Below, piece by piece: positions 9,016 through 16,820 of a stretch of 64,000 nt of DNA; within the stretch, counting starts at the first letter, position 1, and each line of letters starts with the position of its first letter. Under the pieces are notes generated by a model. The model searched no databases and was not told the origin of the DNA. It worked only from the letters and a program-made list of their open reading frames with translations. The DNA comes from Leptospira noumeaensis (GTDB taxonomy: Bacteria; Spirochaetota; Leptospiria; Leptospirales; Leptospiraceae): positions 186,001 through 250,000 of the forward strand of contig NZ_RQFK01000007.1 of assembly GCF_004770765.1 (NCBI RefSeq). The letters are read 5' to 3'. The position numbers and the translations under genes were made by a program.

Positions 9016-10701
9016 ATGAAGTTCTCGATTCAATTCTGGATGGTTGTACTGCTATTCTCTTATCTTCCTGTTTCGGCAGATTCTGGGTTTGAGGAAAGCC
9101 GTTATCCAACGATAGCAAAAGCAATCCACGCCAGCCTTCTACCTGATAAAAAATCGATTCGTTTGGATTGGGATCCGCCCAAACAAGATGGTGAAATCAT
9201 TGTAGCTCGTTCCTCTGTGATGATTGATAGCCCTGAGAAATTATACATTGCTGATTCGCTCGGTCGTTACAAAGCCTCTGGCGCCAACGCAACCCGAGTA
9301 TATTTTGATTACAACTTAAAACCGGGTACTTATTACTATGCAATCGTTATGGTAACGGATGTTCGCCGTAGAGAAGTAAAACTATTTTCAAATCAAAATT
9401 ATACTGTGGTTCCTGTTCATATCGCCGAGGAAAATGGAACTCCAGTTGTGGGCCAGAATCAAGATTTCCCTGCTTTTCCTGCCGATGCCGGGATCCAATC
9501 GATGGTGGGTGGAGTGTCCAATATTACCGCCAATATCGAAAGAAAATTTGTACGTTTGAATTGGATACCACCAAACGGGGCGACTGCGGGACGAACTTTG
9601 TATACTGTTTACAAGTCAAATTCTCCTTTAACCAGTTTGACTCTCATGCAAAAAGCAGAAAAATTGGCAGAACTTACCCATCCTGTGAATACATTTTTAG
9701 ATCAGGATTTAGATAAATCTCAAACCTTGTATTACGGAGTTTCCGTCAAACAAGCTGGAGGTGAGGAAACACTTCCATTAGAAGATAAAAAGTCTACTTT
9801 ACGTGTGTTTTATATCAAACAAACGGATAAAAATAATGCGGAAGTCATTGTCGAAGATTCTCCTAAAAAACCAAAACAAGAAGTGGCATCCAATGAGACA
9901 CGTACTGATTTAGGTAGTGTGATGCATGTTCGTGGCCTTGGTTACGAACGTGTAGGCAAAGGGGCTGTGATTAGTTGGATTAGTCCAGAAGCTGCTGATG
10001 AAACTACAGTATATAGTTTGTATGCATCGGTAAAACCTTTAAACCAAGGATCCGCGTCGTTTGGGCAAGGTTCGGTTGTGAAGGTGGCAACCGTAGTACA
10101 TCCAAAAACAAACTTTTTTATCAAAGAATTAAAAGAAATCGATGAACTCTATTTTGGGGTTACTGCCAAATCCAATGGAATTCCAGAAGATTATAATTTA
10201 AGAGAAAACGTATCTTATTTTAAATATGATTTTTCTAAGGACAATCTCCCACCAGAAGAACCAAATGTGGTAGCAGAGTCTCATCCTAAAAAAGAACCAG
10301 AAAAATCAGAAGTATATAAAAACGAACATTCTGTACAACCTACAGAAACCTTACCGCCCAGAGAAAATTCAGAACCTGTGAATGATTTTAAAGAAGAAAC
10401 TGCGGCAACGGTAAACTATGATTTAGGGCAAACAGATCTAAATCAAATCATCAAAGAAACAGTCATTAGAAAAAAATATGAAACGGCAGTGTATCGTTTG
10501 GAAGAATATTTGAAATACGAGTCCAATGGATACTTAAGAGGGAAAGCAATGTTTTTCCTGGGTGTGAGTGCATTAAAAACTGGTGATACAAAAAAAGCCT
10601 TAAAATGTTTTTTAAAAAGGGAAACAAAATCCTATTCTCCGTCAAGGGTAGAGTTTTGGACGAATCAGACCTTGAGTCAGGTGGGTAGAGGGAATTTATG
10701 A
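9016..10701 (+). CDS. Secreted protein with three FN3-like modules and a TPR-like C-terminus
   Basis: A 561-residue protein with a clear signal peptide (FWMVVLLFSYLPVSAD, cleavage near residue 21). Three divergent fibronectin-III-like modules follow. Each has a W-x-P core (RLDWDPP, RLNWIPP, VISWISP), a mid-module Tyr-rich strand and a closing YYY/YYG/YFG strand (about residues 35-135, 165-270 and 300-395). A polar, Pro/Glu-rich linker (about 400-470) leads to a C-terminal helical region with TPR spacing (YLRGKAMFFLGVSALKTGDTKKALKCF). It overlaps the next TPR gene by 4 bases (ATGA). The function is unknown; a protein-protein adaptor in the periplasm is a reasonable guess. Confidence 0.72.
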   Translation: MKFSIQFWMVVLLFSYLPVSADSGFEESRYPTIAKAIHASLLPDKKSIRLDWDPPKQDGEIIVARSSVMIDSPEKLYIADSLGRYKASGANATRVYFDYNLKPGTYYYAIVMVTDVRRREVKLFSNQNYTVVPVHIAEENGTPVVGQNQDFPAFPADAGIQSMVGGVSNITANIERKFVRLNWIPPNGATAGRTLYTVYKSNSPLTSLTLMQKAEKLAELTHPVNTFLDQDLDKSQTLYYGVSVKQAGGEETLPLEDKKSTLRVFYIKQTDKNNAEVIVEDSPKKPKQEVASNETRTDLGSVMHVRGLGYERVGKGAVISWISPEAADETTVYSLYASVKPLNQGSASFGQGSVVKVATVVHPKTNFFIKELKEIDELYFGVTAKSNGIPEDYNLRENVSYFKYDFSKDNLPPEEPNVVAESHPKKEPEKSEVYKNEHSVQPTETLPPRENSEPVNDFKEETAATVNYDLGQTDLNQIIKETVIRKKYETAVYRLEEYLKYESNGYLRGKAMFFLGVSALKTGDTKKALKCFLKRETKSYSPSRVEFWTNQTLSQVGRGNL

Positions 10702-11867
10702 ATCGAATCATTGTTAGTTTAGCAGGTTTTTTGTTTATTGTTGCGGGTCTTTCTACTGCATACTACCAAACGAATATTTCTGCAAAAGAAGACCAATCAC
10801 AAATCATTTTGGAAAAAATTGCAGAAGGGGAAGAATACTTAAAACAATCCAACCCTCAAAGTAAAGAAAAAGCAATTGCCATATTTTCTGAGTTAGCGGG
10901 GAAACGTGGACTCGAAAAATATGAATTCCAAATTAAATACAACCAAGCTAGGGCTCTAGAAAAAAACTCTGACTTTTATCCAGCACTTGATATTTACAAA
11001 GACTTAAAAAAAAGTTCTAATTTAAAATCAGAAGAAAAAGAGAAACTTAGTTATTCACTTGGTAATTTACTTTTAAAAATTGGAAATGAATCAGAAGGTA
11101 AGTCACATTTAGAATCTGTTTTGCAACTTAGTTCTGATAATAAACTAAGATCTAAATCCTTCTTAGCTTTGGGTGATTATTATTATAAAACCGGCCATTT
11201 TGAAACGGCGCGTAAAAATTATACCTTAGCCTTACAAGAAGATCCTAACAATACGGAATCTAGAATTGGATGGGGTCGAGCACTGCGTAAACTGGGTAAA
11301 GATTGGGCCTCTTTTGACGTATTTGATGAATACATTGAAACTGCTGATCAGTTGGCAGGGGCTGATGAAAAAGTAGTAGGTGAATACAAAGATTCAGTTT
11401 TAAAAGATGCGAAAGAGAATTATACGAAGAAAAATTATTCTAAGGCAATTGAACTTTTTCAAAAAGTAGTAAGTGTCGCGCCATCATCCAAAAAAGAAGA
11501 AGAAGCATTGTATTACATTGCCCTTTCTTATGATGCGATGGGAAAACAAGTGGAGTCTCTCACTTATATTAATAAAGCATTAAATAACAGTGATTATTCA
11601 CTCGACCAAGCTGCTTTATACAAAAAAGGAACTATTTATTTCAGACAAGGGAAGTTTGAAAAAGCAGCAGGAATATTTCAGACAATTGTAGATAAATACC
11701 CTAAAAACCAGATTACCGACAAGGCGATTGCATGGAAAAAAGAATCACTGGATCAATTCACTGACCACAATGATCTTGATAATTCGGATGTAACGTCTGA
11801 TTCCGGTTCACCTAAACCAAGTTCGGTTTCAAACAGACCTGAACCTGGAAGTGATTTGGAATTTTAG
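10698..11867 (+). CDS. TPR repeat protein with N-terminal membrane anchor
   Basis: A 389-residue protein. One N-terminal hydrophobic segment (IIVSLAGFLFIVAGLSTAYY) acts as an anchor or uncleaved signal, and the rest faces the periplasm. At least six TPR-type helix pairs are visible, for example KSFLALGDYYYKTGHFETARKNY and AALYKKGTIYFRQGKFEKAAGIF, with a Ser/Pro-rich tail. Its start codon overlaps the stop of the FN3/TPR gene, so the two are surely translated from one message. It probably acts as a scaffold for the partner. It converges with the phosphatase-like gene, and the two stops overlap by 4 bases. Confidence 0.8.
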   Translation: MNRIIVSLAGFLFIVAGLSTAYYQTNISAKEDQSQIILEKIAEGEEYLKQSNPQSKEKAIAIFSELAGKRGLEKYEFQIKYNQARALEKNSDFYPALDIYKDLKKSSNLKSEEKEKLSYSLGNLLLKIGNESEGKSHLESVLQLSSDNKLRSKSFLALGDYYYKTGHFETARKNYTLALQEDPNNTESRIGWGRALRKLGKDWASFDVFDEYIETADQLAGADEKVVGEYKDSVLKDAKENYTKKNYSKAIELFQKVVSVAPSSKKEEEALYYIALSYDAMGKQVESLTYINKALNNSDYSLDQAALYKKGTIYFRQGKFEKAAGIFQTIVDKYPKNQITDKAIAWKKESLDQFTDHNDLDNSDVTSDSGSPKPSSVSNRPEPGSDLEF

Positions 11868-12838
11868 TCGGATTTCATTAGAAATTCATTTGCTTTAGTA
11901 TTGTGGAGGGCTTCCTCCATTCCGAAAGTTTTATAAATTTCGGGAACAATGTCAGCAAGCGAATGTATATTTTCTGCGAAGCGGTCAGCATCCTTCCCAT
12001 ATAGGATGGTGGCCGCCGGGTTTTCTGTATGATTTTTTTGGCTAAGGTCTTCCATATTTCCATGGTCACTCGAAACAATGAGTAAATCTTTTTCTGGATC
12101 TATACTTTCAAGCACTCCATAAAAAAACGCTTCTAAGTTTTTAATGATATGTTCAGCTTTTTCCCAATCCATGGCATGTCCAACTTTGTCGGTGAGGAAG
12201 TATTCATACAAAGTAAGTTTGTAATTGGCAAACATAGAAATGGATTTTTTTCCCAGTTCATACGGGTCTCTTTTTTCCAAAAGAGGATCTCCCGGTTTTA
12301 ACATATCAATTCCGAGTGTGCCCATAATTTCATGAGTTAGGTCCATATAAAGACCTCTCCCATTTGCCAAATCATCAAAAGTTTTTAATGGCCGGCCACT
12401 CGCTAACTGAACTAAGGTGGAAGCAGAAACTAGTTTTGGTTTTTCTTCCACATGTTTTAGGTAAGGTGGTGAAAAACAATTGAGAAAATCGCTTAAGTGT
12501 CCATTTTCATTTAGGACTTTGATGAGGGAATATTTAGCGATGATTTTGCGTAGGGTAATGGTTGGAAATCCACTCACATGGCGATCCAGGACTTTTGGTC
12601 CAGGTATTCCTGTCCAGAGCGCCGTTTGTCCAGTCGCTGATTGAGGAAGGCCAGGAACACCCATATGGGCATCTGTTTTGATATAATGCAAACGGGATGG
12701 GGAAATAGGTAAATCTACATCGGTTTTAGGAATCCCTCCGACAGGGGCTAAAAAACCTTTGGCAAATCGGCTGAATGGGTTGGATTTGGGATCGAAGTCT
12801 GCCATTCCCACTCCGTCCAAAAATACATAAAAAATCAT
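11864..12838 (-). CDS. Alkaline phosphatase superfamily metalloenzyme (phosphoglycerate/phosphopentomutase-like)
   Basis: A 324-residue cytoplasmic protein of the metalloenzyme superfamily that includes cofactor-independent phosphoglycerate mutase and phosphopentomutase. It has YVFLDGVGMAD at the N-terminus (metal-binding Asp), LPQSATGQTALWTG (nucleophile region), DKVGHAMDW, and VSSDHGNMEDLSQKNHTENP (metal-binding Asp/His cluster). Its length is shorter than iPGM (about 510) and phosphopentomutase (about 390), so it is neither enzyme in the strict sense. The substrate is unknown. It stands alone between two + strand groups, and its ATG at 12838 is 51 bases from the start of the divergent sensor-like gene. 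Confidence 0.75.
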   Translation of the reverse strand: MIFYVFLDGVGMADFDPKSNPFSRFAKGFLAPVGGIPKTDVDLPISPSRLHYIKTDAHMGVPGLPQSATGQTALWTGIPGPKVLDRHVSGFPTITLRKIIAKYSLIKVLNENGHLSDFLNCFSPPYLKHVEEKPKLVSASTLVQLASGRPLKTFDDLANGRGLYMDLTHEIMGTLGIDMLKPGDPLLEKRDPYELGKKSISMFANYKLTLYEYFLTDKVGHAMDWEKAEHIIKNLEAFFYGVLESIDPEKDLLIVSSDHGNMEDLSQKNHTENPAATILYGKDADRFAENIHSLADIVPEIYKTFGMEEALHNTKANEFLMKSD

Positions 12839-12888
12839 TCCTTTCCTTGGACTGATTGGTTTTTGCCAATGACAACCCGATAATTAGA

Positions 12889-15663
12889 ATGATGAAACGG
12901 AATTTCGGAAACCTGTCTATTCTTTTTGGATACCTTGTGGTTTCTCTCCTGGTGACCTCCGTTTTATTCAGTTATTTTGAATGGATTCGCCCCTTTCGCC
13001 AGAAATCCAATTTGATTTCCGCTTTGGAACGGTTTGACGAAGACAAAACAAAAGAACACTTAAACACCCTTGAGTTCTTTTTTCGTGAATCGGCTCTACC
13101 GTATCGTGCGGCTCTTGTCACAAGTCGGATCAAAGAAACCCTTGGATTCAGTTATGTACGTTTGTATGATGATTCTTTACGACTCATTCATAGTACAAAT
13201 GAAACAAATGAAATTTTTCAAGAAGAACTCAGACAAGATCCATCTGGATTGTTAGAAGGGAAACTGAAAAAACTATCTAACGGTGATTTTGTTTACAGAA
13301 ACCTTTCTGGAAAATTTTTTGTGGTGTTTCCCAAAGGTCCAAGTTTACCAAGACAAATTCAAAATGCAAATTTGGAATACGGATATCTTTACTGGGCCTT
13401 TGATCCTAAATCAGAAAAAGTTTTGTACACCAATGATGAATCCATCCTTACTGGTGATTTAGAAAGTAACCAACTACTCAGGCTTTTTTCAGGCAAAGAA
13501 GGACAAACCATCACTTGGAAGTTAGATGGGGAAGATTCCAAACTGATTTTAGAAACTACAGAAAATTTTTCTGTTTATTTACTCAGACAATCTGATACGG
13601 AAACTGAGGAAATTCGGTTTGGTTGTTTTATCCTGTTTCTCGTTACCTTTACCGGTTTATTTTATATTCGTTTTGTTTGGATAGTCATTCAGAATCCAGG
13701 GTTTCAATTCAAACGCAGAATTCTTATACCAGTCATCGTTTATTTAATCCTACTTTTGTTTTATCAAAAAAGTTGGGAATTATTTCCAGACTATCGTTAT
13801 TATAAACCTTGGGCCAAACACAGGTTAGTTCAATTTGAAGAAACACTTTCCATTTTAGAAAAAAATCTACAAAGGGACGGACTTAAGGAAGGTGGAGGCC
13901 TTGGCGAATCAGAAAGAATCGTTTCTGAACTTTATTTTTGGAAAAAAGGAAAAACTGATTCGAGAGCGATTCAAAACAGATTTAGTACAGAGATATTTGG
14001 ATTATTGGAAAGGGTAGAAAATCATCCAGTTTCCATTTTACTCGAATCAGAGTTTGATTTAGTGTATATCATTCCGAAAATAAACGAAGATGATAAATCT
14101 ATCTCCATCCTCATTGCCGTTCTTGATTCCAATCTTTTGTTGGCTAAAAAAGAAAAAGATCGCGATGAGTTTTATTTTCCAATGGTATCTGCAAAGTTAT
14201 CAGATAACAAAAGTAAGGAGCAAGTTACATTTAACCCCCGCGTTTGGAAGGGAAATGATAAACTTAAAACTGCCCACTTAGAATCCAACAAACAATCGGT
14301 TGGATTTTTGCATCATAAATTCCATTCTTATTATGTATCGAAAGAAAAAGGGAAACCTGGATTGTTATCAGGGTTATCCATCTATCGTTATTCCTCATTC
14401 CCACCTTATTTATTCAGTTTTGGATATTTATTCATAGGGCCCTGGATCTTTTTTATTTTGTGGGCTTCTATCAAAAGACGTTTGCTGGAAAAACATCCAG
14501 AGATGTTAGGGGAATCCCTTCCTGTGAGTGATGGATCACCAGTAGAAACACTAGAGATAAAAAAATTGGTCTCTACTAAAGAAGGAATTGAAACAAAAAG
14601 GGAACCCGTTATAAACATTCCTAACCCTGTGAAAAAAACGAGTTTTAAGATTTTACCACCAGCAACTTGGAGACGTGTTGCTATTTTAGATGCCGTACAA
14701 AAAAAACGGGAAACTATTTTTAATCCTGAGTTAGAAAAACTGGTTCACTCTGTTACTAAAAAATCACAACCGGAAGTGAAAGAAGAAGTTGTTGAAAATT
14801 TTCTCACACAGATCCCAGAAGAAAAACGTGTTGAGTATGGTTTACTTGATAAAATTTACAGAGAAAACGAAATTTCTTATGACGGGATTGTCGGTTATAC
14901 TAAAAACTTTATTTCGAGACTTGGTTCTCCCAGGTTTTCTTATCTTTTTTTAAACGATTCCCTTGGTTCTTTTCATAACCAAATTTCCTCAGGCCTAGAC
15001 TATAACACTCGTTCTAATTTGATTTTTTTACACCATGATCCATATTTACCATTTGATGAAAATGGATTTGCCTTACTCGATGTGGATGATACAGTAAGGC
15101 TTGATCGATTTATTGCTAAAAAGTTTTCTTGGGAAATCCTTTTACAAACAGAGACTATCATTGCTTTTCATATGGAGTCCCTTGGTTTTCCTGGGATTTT
15201 CCTCGTGCTTCTAAACAAAGAAGAAAGGACAAAGTTTTTGGATTCTCATAAACGAATGATCCAAGAGAAACTACGCCAAGTCATTCCTGCTCTCCATGTC
15301 CTTGTGGAAAAAGAAGAAAGAAAACCTGAGTTTTTAAAAGATAGTTTGTCTTGGATGATTCGTTCTTTTATGCAAGCAACCTTTGGTGGGAAAAGATCCA
15401 CTTCTGTTTTACGCATTCAATGGCCGGATTTTCATCCTTCTCCGGAGTGGGAAGGTTCCAAAAGGCATTTTGTGGATTCCATCCAAGGTTATTTAGAAAG
15501 CAAAGATCGATTGATAGAAACCTCACCCAATTCTATGTTGATTGTAACGGCAAAAGATTTGTATCTTTCTGTGATTCAAAAATTACAGGAGTTACCTTTC
15601 CGCCATGAAATCAAATCGATGAAATTTCCGGAAGATGGTCAGAACTTCTATTTATACTTTTAA
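12889..15663 (+). CDS. Large four-TM sensor-like membrane protein, unknown family
   Basis: About 924 residues. I see one N-terminal TM (LSILFGYLVVSLLVTSVLF), a roughly 200-residue extracytoplasmic region, a TM pair (GCFILFLVTFTGLFYI and ILIPVIVYLILLLFY), a second extracytoplasmic stretch of about 200 residues, a fourth TM (YLFSFGYLFIGPWIFFILWASI) and a cytoplasmic tail of about 380 residues. The outer parts look like sensory domains. The tail has no HisKA, GGDEF or SpoIIE motif that I can find, though its second half could be GAF-like. ATG 12889 or 12892 is chosen over an upstream TTG. It overlaps the next gene by 29 bases and heads an overlapping four-gene set ending in an RHH/PIN-like pair. 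Confidence 0.6.
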   Translation: MMKRNFGNLSILFGYLVVSLLVTSVLFSYFEWIRPFRQKSNLISALERFDEDKTKEHLNTLEFFFRESALPYRAALVTSRIKETLGFSYVRLYDDSLRLIHSTNETNEIFQEELRQDPSGLLEGKLKKLSNGDFVYRNLSGKFFVVFPKGPSLPRQIQNANLEYGYLYWAFDPKSEKVLYTNDESILTGDLESNQLLRLFSGKEGQTITWKLDGEDSKLILETTENFSVYLLRQSDTETEEIRFGCFILFLVTFTGLFYIRFVWIVIQNPGFQFKRRILIPVIVYLILLLFYQKSWELFPDYRYYKPWAKHRLVQFEETLSILEKNLQRDGLKEGGGLGESERIVSELYFWKKGKTDSRAIQNRFSTEIFGLLERVENHPVSILLESEFDLVYIIPKINEDDKSISILIAVLDSNLLLAKKEKDRDEFYFPMVSAKLSDNKSKEQVTFNPRVWKGNDKLKTAHLESNKQSVGFLHHKFHSYYVSKEKGKPGLLSGLSIYRYSSFPPYLFSFGYLFIGPWIFFILWASIKRRLLEKHPEMLGESLPVSDGSPVETLEIKKLVSTKEGIETKREPVINIPNPVKKTSFKILPPATWRRVAILDAVQKKRETIFNPELEKLVHSVTKKSQPEVKEEVVENFLTQIPEEKRVEYGLLDKIYRENEISYDGIVGYTKNFISRLGSPRFSYLFLNDSLGSFHNQISSGLDYNTRSNLIFLHHDPYLPFDENGFALLDVDDTVRLDRFIAKKFSWEILLQTETIIAFHMESLGFPGIFLVLLNKEERTKFLDSHKRMIQEKLRQVIPALHVLVEKEERKPEFLKDSLSWMIRSFMQATFGGKRSTSVLRIQWPDFHPSPEWEGSKRHFVDSIQGYLESKDRLIETSPNSMLIVTAKDLYLSVIQKLQELPFRHEIKSMKFPEDGQNFYLYF

Positions 15664-16243
15664 ATTTGTTTTTATCTTGTTTTTCACCACCCAAACTATT
15701 TGGGCAGGTGGTAGCAAAAAAAAAGAAGAAACCACTGCCCTCAGAAAACAAATTTACAACTTACACAAAGTAGATGAAGAAACTGGTTCTATTCCCTATC
15801 TGGAAAGGTATTTGGAATTAAGCCAAAACGAGTTGTATTTCAAATTGCTCTATGCAAAAGCACTTCTTTATCGAACGGATTTATCTGTTCCCAAACCTAG
15901 TGAACCGGCAGAAGATCGGATTAACAAAACAAAACTCATTCAAAAAAACTACAACTTATCTTCCAAACTGTTTCAAGAGAATGTTTTGCATTTGGAAAAG
16001 GTTAGGCCAAGAGATCCAAACCTCGGTCGGTGGTATTATCTTTGGGCATTCAGTGAATGGTTCTCGGATAACAAAGAAAAGTCGATCAAACTCTTCCAAA
16101 AGGCAGTGAAGTTGGACTATCGTTTGACCGAATCTTATTATAATATTGCATCCCTTTATGAATCCCTTGGGCAATGGCAAGATGCCAATTTGTATTGGCG
16201 TAAATTTGAAAAAGCCGAAAAGGAATTAGAAGAAGAAGATTAA
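15635..16243 (+). CDS. Exported TPR protein
   Basis: A 202-residue protein with a signal peptide (FKFVFILFFTTQTIWAGG, cleavage near residue 25) and a lysine-rich start to the mature chain (SKKKEE). Two to three TPR-like helix pairs follow. The clearest is LTESYYNIASLYESLGQWQDA near the C-terminus, preceded by LWAFSEWFSDNKEKSIKLFQKAV. The start lies 29 bases inside the upstream sensor-like gene and the stop shares one base with the RHH start (TAATG), so all are probably co-translated. The role is unknown; it is likely periplasmic and might bind the outer domains of the upstream membrane protein. Confidence 0.72.
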   Translation: MVRTSIYTFKFVFILFFTTQTIWAGGSKKKEETTALRKQIYNLHKVDEETGSIPYLERYLELSQNELYFKLLYAKALLYRTDLSVPKPSEPAEDRINKTKLIQKNYNLSSKLFQENVLHLEKVRPRDPNLGRWYYLWAFSEWFSDNKEKSIKLFQKAVKLDYRLTESYYNIASLYESLGQWQDANLYWRKFEKAEKELEEED

Positions 16244-16434
16244 TGGCAAAAATTGATAAACGGTTTCAAATTTTACTTTCTGAAGAAGAACAAATTTTAC
16301 TAAAAAATGAAGCGTCCAGGCGAGGGGTCTCCGGGGGAGAACTCATTCGGATGGCTTTAAAAAATGAAATCATCCAAAAATCAGAACTTGTGAGAAGAAA
16401 AGCTCTGATCACTTTAACGGAGATATTGGATTGA
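16243..16434 (+). CDS. Ribbon-helix-helix (CopG/Arc-type) DNA-binding protein, antitoxin-like
   Basis: A 63-residue protein with RHH architecture: an N-terminal strand KRFQILLSEEE, helix A (EEEQILLKNEASRRG) and, after VSGGE, helix B (LIRMALKNEII). RHH dimers bind operator DNA with the strand, and many serve as antitoxins next to a PIN-domain toxin. Here the next ORF is PIN-like and overlaps by 4 bases (TTGA), the usual arrangement of a VapBC-type pair. The start ATG overlaps the preceding stop. It may repress its own operon, but no operator was identified. Confidence 0.8.
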   Translation: MAKIDKRFQILLSEEEQILLKNEASRRGVSGGELIRMALKNEIIQKSELVRRKALITLTEILD

Positions 16435-16820
16435 AAGTATATCTCACTTCTTCTCTATTATTTTCTTTGGTTCGTTCCGATCGTAAATCAAAAATCCAAA
16501 AACTATTATTGGAAGCCTTAGATTCTCATGAAAGATTTTTTACATCTTCCATTTCTGTTTATATACTTTTTCAAATGTTAGAAAACCTTTCTGTTGAAAA
16601 GAAAAAACAGATTTTAAGTTTATTAGAAGACCTAACCGATTCCATTTTTGATTTAGATACAGAAAGCATTCGAACACAGATTTTGATGGCAGATACTTGT
16701 GATATTGAAATGGCCATTGCTCTGAAACAAGGAATGGATTCGATGATTGTAGATACAGAAAGGGAGATTTCCTCCCTTCCCTTACTTTTGGTTCGAAACT
16801 TCTTTGGGGAAACTAAATGA
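16431..16820 (+). CDS. PIN-like protein with degenerate active site (VapC-like)
   Basis: A 129-residue protein starting at a TTG that overlaps the RHH stop. The fold pattern resembles VapC: an N-terminal strand KVYLTSSLLFSL, a helix pair, FTSSISVYILFQMLEN, then CDIEMAIALKQGMDSMIVDTE near the end. By motif comparison the usual first Asp is Thr, the second acidic residue is probably Gln, the third Asp (CDIEMA) is kept, and the fourth is Glu. It may therefore be an inactive or altered nuclease. Its last 39 bases overlap the 3' end of the convergent LamG-like gene. The PIN assignment is by eye only. Confidence 0.5.
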   Translation: MKVYLTSSLLFSLVRSDRKSKIQKLLLEALDSHERFFTSSISVYILFQMLENLSVEKKKQILSLLEDLTDSIFDLDTESIRTQILMADTCDIEMAIALKQGMDSMIVDTEREISSLPLLLVRNFFGETK

